Shown: piece after piece, positions 35,227-46,089 of the stretch | Layout of the letters: the number at the start of each line of letters is the position of its first letter | Numbering within the stretch: position 1 is the stretch's first letter | Origin: Pascua guehoae | Taxonomy: Eukaryota; Basidiomycota; Tremellomycetes; Trichosporonales; Trichosporonaceae | Direction of reading: 5' to 3' | Assembly: GCA_001600415.1 (NCBI GenBank) | Contig: BCJX01000005.1 | Coordinates: 904,727 to 968,726 of the forward strand | Length of the DNA stretch: 64,000 bases | Program-made: the position numbers and the translations under genes | The notes under the pieces: generated by a model | Seen by the model: the letters and a program-made list of their open reading frames with translations, nothing else | Databases searched by the model: none | What the model was told of the DNA's origin: nothing

Positions 35227-35538
35227 ATCGTTTCTTTGGGTGCGAGCTCTGGGGATGCTGGGGGTGTGGGGCTGTGCTGCAAGAGGAAAGAGCCGCAGGG
35301 GCGCATGGGTGGAGGCGGGAGGATCAGCGCGCACCGCAGCAAACGCGCGGACCCATCATGGCGCGCATTCGCGTCCGCATATTCGCACTGGGCGCGGGTT
35401 GGCTGGGCATGGCTCGCCGCTGGCTGCTGGCTGGCTGGCTAGCTGCCCAGCATGCCCAGCTGCGTGGTGCTTGGGCGCTCTGGCGCTTGGGCTGCGGGGG
35501 GTGGTGGCGCGTGGACACGACGTCTGGGCAGGGAAGGG

Positions 35539-35621
35539 CATGCATGCATGCATGCAGGGCCCGCAGGGGGCAAGGCCAGCAAGGCCGGCAAGGGAAAGGA
35601 AGCAAGCAAGCAAGCAAGCAA
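35539..35621. repeat. (CATG)n and (GCAA)n microsatellites
   Basis: CATG repeats span 35539-35556 and GCAA repeats span 35600-35621. A second GCAA array lies beyond the other end of the Munc13-like gene at 40708-40730. Confidence 0.85.
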
Positions 35622-35760
35622 GGACCCCCAGCCCTACTACTTACTGCATAGCCCTCCCCTCAGCCCTCACCCTCACCCTCGCCCTCCCTTCCTTCCTTGC
35701 CTTCCTTCCCTTGCTGGGACATGGACATGACCCGGCTGACCTCGCGTTCCGCCGTCATAG

Positions 35761-35855
35761 CACGACACGCACACACCACACACACCACACACACCACCAC
35801 ACCACACACACACACGCACTTGCACACACACCACCACACCACGCCACCACACCGC
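35761..35855. repeat. Imperfect CA/CCA-rich tract
   Basis: Imperfect tandem ACACACC units lie about 110-200 bp upstream of the Munc13-like gene start. Confidence 0.8.
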
Positions 35856-35964
35856 ACCTTTAACAACTCTACTTCACGCTCTCAATCTCTGTCTCTCCCC
35901 CACATCCTCACCTTCATCACTCTCCTTTGATCCAACACCTCCAACAAAGACGAGACGACCTACC

Positions 35965-38900
35965 ATGGCCGATCCCAAACAGGTCTGCTTGGAGTCAGTA
36001 ATCCCTTCCACCTATCCCTTCAGAGTTCGTGCTCACCATGTTCTAGCTATGCTCTTCGAGTGGCGTAAGTTCATCCCGGTCCATCGCGCGTATGCCTTTG
36101 CAATTACGAGCGATACCAACGTCATTCTGCGCGCTGACAGCATGGTAGGCTCCTTCAAGAAGCCCTTGATGCCGCCCGTAGGCGTGCGCAGGCAGCAGCG
36201 GCCGAGGCTTCATCCGCCGCTGCCAAACCACAAGAAGTGGCGTCCGTCTTCTCACTTGACCTTGGCGCTTTGTTCGGCAGGGACAATGCCAAGTCTCCCC
36301 GGTATCCCGAGAAGTTCATCAAAATTATGGACGGCTCTCTCCAGAAGATTGCAATGGCCCAAGATCCAAAGTAGGCAGTTGGTATCAAGGTCGCACAGTC
36401 TGACGACCGTCAGGTACTCCGACCAACGCTTTCGGCAATCCATTGCAATGTTCTGGTCCAACGACTGGGCCAAACCGCACTTTCAGAGGCAATTGAAAGA
36501 GACTAGGAAGCTGGAGGAGTTGATTCTTCCCTTCGTCACCGCCGCTACCCGTGCCATCAAAAAGAACCAGGATGACCCAGGTTGGATGGACGAGCTCAAC
36601 TCCCAGATCCTCATGTTCATCGACTTGTTGAGCGACAACCTTGCCAATGTTGGCTCAGCGGCGCCGGAGCTGCGGAGTCGTTTGAAAACCTACCGAGCGC
36701 GTCTCCAACCGGACAACCCGGAGACCACCATTCGCCCCCTTTCCACGCCTCGGCCACCTTCTGTCATTTCCGCCGATGCTTCCGCTGCACATGGTGTTCA
36801 GCCTTCACCAACAACCATCGCTTCCATGGAGGCTGTCCAAGCCCTTTCGGAGCTCGACGAGGCTGCCTTTATTGAGCATCGAGAGAAGCTGCGGCCTATT
36901 TGCACTGTGGAAGCCGCTCTGGATGACTACAAAGTACGCCGTTTTGCGAAGCGTGTATTGGAGCTTACTTTCGCAGATGCTACTTCAGCGACTGAACACG
37001 GATCACCCGCTCTCATATGGACCGTCAGATTTCGAAACGGACGCTCAGTGGCAGTCATACCGTACACAGGAGCTCGACGCGCTTTCCAACTTGACTCTGC
37101 AAACACTGAAAGCCGACCCTGCGCGAGACCGCTCCGGCGAGCGACCCGAATTGGCCGACATCACGCAGTCATTTCATGGACTTGGGCTCGACAGTCGCAC
37201 AATGACGTTCGTTCCTCCCAACCCGGGGGAAACGTATCGCTCGCTTCTGCGTATCTGTCTCGCCTTTGACCTTCAGATCCTTCGCACTTTGCCTGAGGAC
37301 CAGGACGTCTCGCTCAGCATCCTTTCGTCAAAGCACGTGACACTGCTGGAGGAATGCGCTTTGCGATGGCGAGTCCCACAGGTATTTCGTTCATGGGTGT
37401 TTCTAGAAGCCATCCAAGAACATTACGAGCACGGCGAAGTACCTCCCGATTCCGTGTTCGAAGCCATGGGTGCTGTCGGCCGTGCTTCACAAGACGTTCC
37501 AGTGGCCGACTGGGCCATACCTGATCGACAGGGGCTGCAGGCAATCCTGCTGAGGTGCAACGAGTTTTTCCTCGGTGATATTGAAATCGCTCTGGGCGCT
37601 GAGAGCGGCTACATGTCCAAAGAGTTCCGCCAGGCTGTCGGTCTCTGGAGGAACCTTGACGTTGAAGACGACGACCACCCCTCCCTCAAACGAACCCAGC
37701 GATCCATCTGTGATCGTATTCGACAGCAGGCGTATGCCAACTACATTGAAGAGGCCAGTGAGAAGTACGCGCAGGAAGGGGGCAAAAACCGCACGTTTGC
37801 CGTGTCTCTGGCGGACTGGATCGAGAGGTCTGCGAAACGGCTAGACAAATGGTTTCCTGACCCAATCTCCTCGTACGTTTCCCCGACCCGGACTCTCGAA
37901 GCTGTTCTGACAGGCATCAGGCAAGTCGATGTCGTTTCGCTCGTCGTGCAGCAACATCTCTCTCTGTGGGTCCGCGACTTGGAGGAAGCCATGTCTTCTG
38001 GAGGCGCACGCACGGGAGAGGGCCAAGAGAGCAACGATCTGAAAGAGGCGCTGGACATCTATCAACAAGCTCGAAGGCTGCAACAAATGGGTATGGCTTT
38101 TGGCATGTACGTCAACAGAACCAGGTTGTTAAGCGAGCTAATCGTACAGGGAGACATCTCAACTCACCCTTTCGACAATCTTTGAACCAATCGTCTCGGC
38201 CTGGCTTGATGAAACCGACCAGAAGATGCGGCAGTGGGCCGACAATGCTCTCAAACTCGACACTGTAAGAGCCTAAGATGACTGCTTGGCCACGTCTAAC
38301 TGCAAACAGTTCACTCCTGTTCGACCAAACGGCCCTTCGTCGTCTGTATCCGACCTCTTCGCCTCCTTTCACAGTGCCGTCACCTTCCTTTTGAACCTAG
38401 AGTGGGACGATTCCAGACAATTGGCGACGTTTGCGACTCGATTGGCCAAGGTTCGTTACTCAGCCCGGCGCCTGAAAGCTCACTCCCTAGACTATAAGCT
38501 TGTCTATCAATGACTACTGCCAGAAACTGGAGCTGCTCTTTATCCAAGAGATGCAGCAAATGCAAATGCAGCAAGAGACTCAGCAGTCGACGGCGAAGCA
38601 GCAGGCATGGCTTGACAAGGCCAAAAGTACGATTGCAAACTTGCAAGGAGACCGCAAGATTGAAGCATTCTTCAACTTTACTACCGCCGTGAGTCCTGGC
38701 GCTGAGTGGGGCATTGCATTCAGTGGATATGTTTCTGACTCAACACCCAGTCGTGTGTCAAGCTTAATAATATCGATGCTGCTCGCCTGATGCTCGACCA
38801 GGTGTACCAGGACATGCGAGTCGACGAGTTCGCAGACCGGGACGTCGAGAAGGCAGTTTCTCCGACAAGTCACTTGTTCACCATCAAGATTGTTCACGGC

Positions 38901-40317
38901 GAGGGTCTGGTTAAGCAGGATGGTTCACCAGCACGGGACTGCTGGGCAACTTTGTCTGATGAACGCGGCAAAGTGCATGGCAAGACGCGCACTATCCACA
39001 ATGACCCCGAACCGCGATGGGACGAGACATTCGACATTGCAATCCGGGACCCCGTGTGGTACATGGTCACCGTTCGCGACCGCAGTCTTACCGGCAGTCA
39101 AAATATTGGACGTGGATACGTCCTGCTCGATCCACGACAATACGAGGACGTCATTAGCAAGGATGAGCTCCCAGAACTTAATACAGAGGGTCACGTACTC
39201 CTCCGCATCAGCATGGAGGGTGAGAGAGACGACATTCAGTTCCACTTTGGTCGAGCTTTCCGTTGGTTGAAGCGCACCGAGTCTGACATGGTGCGCATGT
39301 TCGTCGACAAAGTGAGTTCTTTGTTGGCTGCCCCATGTCTAACAAGCAACAGATGACTCCAGTCTTGCGTCAATGGTTGTCAGAGGCAACCCTGAAGTCT
39401 GTGGTCAAGCCGAACTCTGGGGCCATCGATTACAACGACGTTTTGCGACGCAACGCAAACGACGCGATTGGGCGAGTGGCGTCGTTTGCCCGCGGCGCAA
39501 TCTCTGGAGTGCAGGGAAACTACACAATCCCACCCCCGCCATCGGACGGCCCAGCAGCAAGACCCACCGGGGTACAGAAACGAGGTCCAACGGACACCGA
39601 GATCGAGGCTGCAATCGCCCCCCTCTTCGACTATTTCGAAGTAAACAACCACACGCTACAGGTCACTCTGTCTTCCGATTCTTTGCAAATGGTCTTGGCG
39701 AAGCTGTGGAAGCAGATCCTCACTACCATCGAGGCGCTCATCGTCCCACCACTGAGCGATAAACCGAGCAGCATGCGCCCCCTCTCGGACAGCCAACTCA
39801 ATGTTGCACTGCGCTGGCTCAAGTTTCTGAGAGATTACTTCTTCGCCGATGATAACGGCGTCCCGCTATCGACTCTGCATACCGCGAAGTACTACGAGAT
39901 TATGAGCATTCCCATCTACTACGATATGAGCACGGATGAGCTCATGGAAGTGAGTTTGATTGTTGACGACGCCAGCTTACCCATTACAGGAGTGCATCCA
40001 ACGCTTCCAGGACACTCTCAAGATTAAGGCCATGAAGCCCAGCAAGTCTATTATGGGACAGCGAAACCTTGGGACTATCAAAGCGCGCAAGACTGCGAAG
40101 CGTTCGACCAAGGGCGAAAATCACGCCGAGCTGATTATGAAGATTTTGAGGATGCGGTGAGTGTAGTTCCACCCACTTTGGTCGGGGGAAGGATCCATAC
40201 TAATGGTACAGAGAGGGGACGATGGAGTTCCTTGAACAGCAGATTAAATCGCTGAATGCTGTCAAGTTGGCGGATGGGGGAGACAAGAACCGCCAGAGTC
40301 GCCGTGGCGCTCGATGA
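35965..40317 (+). CDS. Munc13-like protein with MHD1, C2 and MHD2 domains
   Basis: This is a fungal member of the Munc13/UNC13-like family (relatives include S. pombe Ync13), expected to tether or prime secretory vesicles at sites of growth. It starts MADPKQVCLE with two small 5' exons. An N-terminal helical part includes FSLDLGALFGRDNAKSPRYP and YSDQRFRQSIAMFWSND. The long helical MHD1 region spans about 37000-38700. A C2 domain spans about 38870-39230 (LFTIKIVHGEGLVKQDG, PEPRWDETFDIAIRDP, YMVTVRDRSL). MHD2 spans about 39590-40150 (FFADDNGVPLSTLHTAKY). It ends NRQSRRGAR. One C2 calcium-loop aspartate pair is not obvious, so calcium binding is uncertain. Length is about 1,350 residues. It lies inside the block of mating genes but is not one of the classic MAT genes. 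Confidence 0.88.
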
Positions 40318-40707
40318 CAGAAGCATTACCGGAGTGCACGTAGCATGTATCATAGAGCTAGATAGCATGCATTTGATGTGAAGCATGTCTATAGTTAGTT
40401 AAGTACACCTCGGTGTGTGCAGCCACGATTGTGTTTACAATAGGATGGCCAAGACGGGAAGTAGCTGCTGGGTTTTGGTGGCGGCTGTCCCGACCAAGAG
40501 GACGATGAGCAGCAACCTTGTATCCCTGACGATTTCAGGGTTGATTCGCTAGGTGAACTGGAAGAGGGCAGGCAGAACAGCCGGGAGCACTTTGGCCAGA
40601 GGACACGGGCTCTGTGTCATGTGTGGGTGCCCTGGTGTCCAGGGAATAGGACCCCTGTACCCTTTCAATTTCACGCTGGGGCCAACGTGCGTTACATGGC
40701 ACAAGAG

Positions 40708-40730
40708 AGCAAGCAAGCAAGCAAGCAAGC
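40708..40730. repeat. (GCAA)n microsatellite
   Basis: About six tandem AGCA units, the same unit as the array at 35600-35621. Confidence 0.85.
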
Positions 40731-41487
40731 GTGCTAGCAGCCCAACTAGGCCATTACCCATAGCAAACGGGGCTAATACAGAGATTTGGTGTCATTAGTA
40801 GCATCATTACAAATGCGACCAACCCCTTCTAATGCCCAGAGGCGAGACACGCCGCCCTGTGCCACCCGCAGCCTCGCTGCTGCCGCTACCCTCTGTCCTG
40901 GCCTTTGGCGCCCTGCCGCGCCCTACCTGCCCCTCCCCCCGCATTGCCCGCATTGCGTGCCAGCCGGCCTTGGGCCGATGGCTGCTAGGCCCACGACTGG
41001 ACTGTACCCACTGTGCGCCACTTGCCACTTGGGCCGTTGGGCACTGGGCCGCACACTGCCGCCAGTGCATGGTTGCTTGCCCTGCCAGCCCTGCTGCCTG
41101 CTACCTGCTGGCCTGTTACCTGCTGGCCTCCTGGCCTGGTAGCCTCGTAGCCTCCAGGCCTCCTGGGGGGGGGGGGTTCCATAGGCCTGTCCGTCCCCGC
41201 GCGCGCCCCCTGACCCCCGGCCCCGCTCGTCTCATGTGGGTGGTCGGTGGGTGGCTAAGTGGTTTGGTCGTGTCTGCCTGGATCTGCACATCGTGTCGTG
41301 TCGTGTCGTCCCCGTCCTCATCCACCAGCGACTCTAATTGTTGGCTCATTCGTGTCCTCATTCAACCCACCTTGAACCTCTTTCCACTCTCCCCCGCCAT
41401 CCACATCGGCATCCTCTACCTCACACTTTCTCCATCTCTCGTCCACGTCCCGCCTTTTCCCCGTCTGCGACGCCCGGCCTATCACAT

Positions 41488-41515
41488 CCCCCCCCCCCCC
41501 CCCACACACACACAC
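41488..41515. repeat. C16 run followed by (CA)n
   Basis: Positions 41488-41503 are C, then alternating CA, about 90 bp upstream of the STE20 start. Confidence 0.85.
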
Positions 41516-41606
41516 TACACCCCGACGACGACCACTCATCCTGTCTGCCCCAGTCGCATAACGGACAGCCCCAGCGTACCAATCTGCAGCATTCATCCTC
41601 TCAGCC

Positions 41607-43919
41607 ATGCCAGAATGGAATCCATCCTCCCTCACGCCGTCTCGCCCGGCCCCAGCTCCACCCGGTGCCCGGAGCTCTCCCTCTCTCACGCATTCGTCAA
41701 GGTCTAGCCCCAGACCGCCTGTCACGCCCACGTACTCGTCGCGGACCTATGCTAGCTCGTTTCCCGCTCTTCATCAATCTGCCAACAGCTCTTCGAACGA
41801 TGTTGCAAGCGCAATCATTCGCACCGGTGCTGCAAGCGTCAAAGAAGATGGCTTCCGTAGCTTCCTGTGGAGCAAACGGTGGCTGGTTCTGACCGTCTTA
41901 GAACTCCAGATCTTCAAGAACGAGGTTTGTTCAAGTCTCGGTCGTGGTAGTACTGACTCCACTTCAGCAATCATCAGCGCCGACGTTTGTGTGTCAACTC
42001 GCCGAGGTGATAGACGTTCAGCGTGTCGATACCAAGCCTTTCTGCGTGGAGGTCGAGACGAAGGACAAGCTGCTCTACTTCGCTTTCAAGTCTGACGAAG
42101 AGGTGTACGGTTGGATGGAAGACATCTACACCCGGTCTCCCCTGATGGGTGTCAGTCAGCCGACGAACTTCGTGCATCAGGTTCACGTTGGCTTTGACCC
42201 GGTTTCTGGTGGATTCACGGTGAGTATTACAGCACCCGGATGGCAGTAGCTTACGCGTGTGCAGGGTTTGCCCCCACAGTGGGCTAAGCTCCTTACCTCG
42301 TCGAACATCACCCAAGAGGATATGGCTCTTAATCCTCAAGCAGTGTTGGCGGCTCTTAACACTTGGACTAATGGGCAACACATGCGCGACTCGGAGTTTA
42401 CCGCCATAAAGCCTGCACCTGAGAACAACAGTTCGGCCGCAACCCGCTTTGAAGGAGGTCTTGGACTTGGCGCAGTCCCCGGTGCAGCTCCAACTCCTGT
42501 TCGCCAACAGCCACCTGAACCTCCGCGAGAGGACGTGAGTGACCATGCCAATCCAATCCAATCCATTCCTATTACTGACAGCTGTAGCCCCGACCCAATC
42601 CTCGACCCCAACTGGTTGCCGAACGGAAAGCTCCTCAACCTCCTCGCCCTCCACAGCCCCCCAGGTTGCCAGAGAAGAAGCCTACAGTTCAGCCGATCGC
42701 TGATGCGGCCGTGCAGCGAGCAAAGCCAGAGGCTGGTGCCCAGCCTCCCGCACAGGCTCCTCCTCCTCCTCCAGCAACTCGCAAGGTACCCGAGAAGCGA
42801 ATCAGTACGATGAACGAAGTGCAAATCATGGAGAAGCTTCGTTCTGTCGTCAGCGCGGACGACCCGTCCACTCTGTACGCCAAGATTAAGAGAGTCGGAC
42901 AAGGGTACGTCGTTCCCAGACCATTGTTCGTCACCGTACTGACCAGTGTAGCGCTTCTGGAATAGTGTTCGTGGCAAAGACACTCGATACTGGGAAGAAA
43001 GTTGCGATCAAGCAGATGGACCTCGCCCAGCAACCGCGCAAGGAGTTAATCGTAAACGAGATCATTGTCATGAAGGAGTCTCAACACCCCAACGTGGTCA
43101 ATTTCTTAGAAGCATTCCTCGTCAAGAGCACCGAGCTCTGGGTCGTGATGGAGTACATGGAAGGAGGTGCTCTCACCGATGTCATTGAAAACAACAAGCT
43201 CGCCGAAGACCAAATAGCTTGCATTTGTCTCGAGGTGAGTCGTTGTGGGCCAAAACACAGCTGATGGCCCCAGACTTGCCGTGGTCTGCAGCACCTTCAT
43301 TCTCGTTCCATTATTCATCGCGATATCAAGTCGGACAACTTGCTCATGAATGCGTTTGGCGAGGTCAAAATCAGTATGTTCATCCGGCCAGAGTTGTAGT
43401 GTTGTGCGTCCCACTGACATAGCAGCCGACTTCGGTTTCTGTGCCAAGCTAACCGACCAAAAGTCCAAACGAGCCACAATGGTGGGAACCCCCTACTGGA
43501 TGGCTCCCGAAGTCGTTAAGCAAAAGGAGTATGGTGCGAAGGTGGACATTTGGTCGTTGGGCATCATGGCCATTGAGATGATCGAAAATGAGCCTCCCTA
43601 CCTCGACGAAGAGCCGCTCAAGGCACTGTACCTCATCGCAACGAATGGCACTCCGACTCTGAAGCAGCCCGACAAGCTCAGCCAGGATCTCAAGCACTTC
43701 TTGAGTGTCTGTCTCTGCGTTGACGTCAATTTCCGAGCAACCTCTACGGAACTTCTCAAAGTCAGTAGTTTGGTCATTTGGAGATTTGGAGCTGACGTTT
43801 AACAGCACGACTTCTTGCGGCTTGCGTGCAAAGTGAAGGACCTCGCACCGCTATTGCGATTCCGGCAGACAATGGTGAGCCCAACTATCAGTATGGATGC
43901 TGACCGCTCTGTGAAGTGA
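41607..43919 (+). CDS. STE20: p21-activated kinase with PH and CRIB domains (Ste20/Cla4 type)
   Basis: This is a PAK kinase acting under Cdc42 and Rac in mating, polarity and cytokinesis. The start is [20 protein letters not shown] domain (about 41835-42135: [35 protein letters not shown]) precedes a CRIB motif (about 42150-42300: [16 protein letters not shown]...[10 protein letters not shown]). A Pro-rich linker follows, then the kinase: [82 protein letters not shown] and [19 protein letters not shown]. The PH-CRIB-kinase order is that of Cla4 and of Cryptococcus Ste20, a MAT gene. The 3' end is ambiguous but harmless: a possible 42-nt intron (43875-43916) abuts the stop codon, so both forms use the same TGA. 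The HD gene follows on the same strand. Confidence 0.93.
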
Positions 43920-44469
43920 GTTGAACCGAATGCATCCTGACGAGGACATTTGGCATTTGGCAGCAGGAATTGGATCGCCTCGGGTTGTGCGCGGATCCAC
44001 TTGCTAGCAGGATGAATGTGTTTTGTCTCCATTGTACTACACGCTGCATGCACCTTGCGGTCCGCGTCGGCAGTCCACCTGCTGCCCCGCACTCATCGTG
44101 ATTTGGTGGCGTGTCAGGCACGGGACGATTGGTCTTAGTGGGTTAGGCAGCGGAAGAAGGACTTGCTTCCTTTGCTGCCTCGAGACCTCGTGGTTAACTC
44201 TCTGTGTTCGTCTTTTAAGTGGGAGGATTATTTAATTCTAGCCACATGGTTAACTCCCACTGTTCATGTATATTATAGAATTCATTTATTGTTCTTTCGG
44301 ATCTGCAGAGGCTGCGGCGCCAACCACGATTCTGAGGTCGTTCCAGTCGCACTTCTCTCATCACCATCTCCCCTATCACGGGCCACTCCCAATCCACTTG
44401 CCATTTATTTTCGAAAACCCCTTAGGTCTGTTGTGCGTGCGATCCATCGACAATATCAACATCAGCAAC
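43920..44469. other. STE20-HD1 intergenic region
   Basis: This 550-bp spacer is more AT-rich than its surroundings (44200-44290). It carries no second homeodomain gene and no other gene signal, which matters because HD1 and HD2 genes are usually divergent neighbours. Confidence 0.6.
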
Positions 44470-45939
44470 ATGTCGTCTTTGCCACCCGCCTCGCCACCGA
44501 CACCCCCGCGTCTTAGCCAACGTGGTAAACCAACGAGGTTATCGGCTCTAGTCTCCCAGATTTTCTCGGAGATCTTGGTTGAGACCATTGTAAAGCTGGA
44601 AGGTCTAGAAGATGAAGATGATGACGGTGAGAAGCCAATACCTCTCGCAGCCAGCTGATGAACTCAGACGCTTCCACCCCTGCCAGATTACGAGACACCG
44701 ACAACCGCCCGACGTCACACTTGGTGGTGCTGCAAAAATGGTTCTTGTCCCACCTCCACAACCCATACCCTTCCCTTCAAGAGAAGCGCCATCTATCAGA
44801 GGCTCTCGGTTTGTCCACACGCCAAATCGATGTACATCTCACCAACTGGCGACGTCGTTCAGGCTGGTCGATGATCAAGCGCAAATGGGGTGGAGACAAG
44901 AAGACAGGGATGGCGGAGTTGATGGGTCGACATGATGCCGGCGAATCGATTGCTGCAGATGCCCTCTCAGCCATCAAGGAAATGCGGTCCTACTTCGACG
45001 AGGACAAAGTTCGCAACTGGATCAGCGACGTAAGGCAAAGAGTGCATGCTGGACGAAGGGAGTGCGCGCTGACGACAGGTCGCGCCACCAACCCCCAATG
45101 CTTCAGGTTCAATGTCCAGGAAGCGAAAGTATGCCGACACGCGATCACCATCACCGCGTCCACACCCCGTCAGCCCCACGTCAAACACAACTCGAACGTT
45201 CTCCTCAGCCTCCCACTCGCTCTCCAAGACCTCGACCCAATTACCTTCTGCGACCTCGACGCGCTCGCTCTCCTCGTCCTCGGCGCGCTCTCTCTCCTCG
45301 TCCTCGGCGCGCTCTCTCTCCTCGTCCTCGGCGCGCTCTCTCTCCTCGTCCTCGGCGCGCTCTCTCTCCTCATCCTCAGCGCGCTCGCTCTCCGCGTCTT
45401 CGACTCGTCCCTCATCTTCACCCTCGCTATCCTTGTCCTCGTCCCGTTTACCCTCTTCGCCGGCTTACTTCGTCTTGGGTATGCCACCCCAGCCCCAGGC
45501 CCATGAACCTAACCGAGACATCGACGCATCTACCCGCCCAGCCAAAAGCCGCAAACTGACAAACCTGCCTCTCCAGCCTTCTGAGGGTCATGAGCAAACG
45601 TTGTCTGTCGACCCACACGTCCATCGGAACATGACGCCCTGCGACCCTTTCCGTATGGCGCCTCCACCCTCAGCCTTGGATATCGATGTCGACAAGCGAC
45701 AAGCGTCCCCTTCTTCGGACGTCCGTTCAACCGAATCCAGCTCGTGGTTGTCGGCTGTTCATTCTCTGGCACCTTCTGCTAGTTCATTGTCCACTGGCAT
45801 CCCGCATTCGCTGCCTAGCATTCACAGTCCTTCCTCTCTGCCAGAACAGTGGCAATTGGACCTGGGCTTCGACTTCCCATATGTTACCTGGCCATTTGAC
45901 CAGTATGCCATCCCCCACACGCGCCTGGAAGATCCCTAA
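44470..45939 (+). CDS. SXI1: HD1-class (TALE-type) homeodomain mating-type transcription factor, SXI1-like
   Basis: By family this is one half of the HD1/HD2 heterodimer that decides mating compatibility after cell fusion. Exons 44470-44626, 44668-45029 and 45079-45939 join in frame to 459 residues. The homeodomain is at about residues 62-120: VLQKWFLSHLHNPYPSLQEK has the three-residue loop extension (NPYPS) of HD1/TALE proteins, then RHLSEALGLSTRQIDVHLTN and WRRRSGW. In the recognition helix N51 and R53 are kept, but the usual WF pair at 48/49 is HL. A basic, NLS-like SRKRKY lies at the start of exon 3. An in-frame 8-residue repeat (SARSLSSS) and a Ser/Pro-rich tail follow. A short hydrophobic N-terminal helix may be the dimerisation surface. 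The symbol is by class and context, since divergence of these proteins is high. Confidence 0.8.
45259..45402 (+). repeat. 24-bp coding tandem repeat in the HD1 gene
   Basis: About six copies of a 24-nt unit encode SARSLSSS, the middle ones nearly identical at the DNA level. The unit is a multiple of three, so copy changes keep the frame. Confidence 0.9.
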
Positions 45940-46089
45940 CAGGTACGAACATCAAGCAACATGAGCTGACCATCTTGCAGCCATGAAAGACAGACCAGGA
46001 GACGAGCGAACCACGTTACGTGACAAATGTGTGGGTCTGATTGCATGCTTGGGAGAAAGTGGGGGGCATTCCATAGCTTTCTTTACAGG
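45940..46089. other. Convergent HD1-AVT spacer
   Basis: A 150-bp 3'-3' spacer with no further feature seen. Confidence 0.5.

Larger units (their letters stand above)
34894..35964. other. VPS26 to Munc13-like gene intergenic region
   Basis: This 1.07-kb region has one CACGTG box at 35221-35226, a GC-rich GCTGGCTGG patch (35390-35480), CATG and GCAA microsatellites (35539-35556, 35600-35621), and a C/T- then CA-rich leader (35640-35930) to the next ATG. I see no gene in it. Confidence 0.6.
40318..41606. other. Munc13-like gene to STE20 intergenic region
   Basis: No supportable gene is present. It has a GCAA microsatellite (40708-40730), a GC-rich CTGGCC/GCC patch (40900-41170), (GTGTC)n at 41292-41308, a C/T-rich leader (41330-41560) and a run of 16 C followed by (CA)n at 41488-41515. 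Confidence 0.6.
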
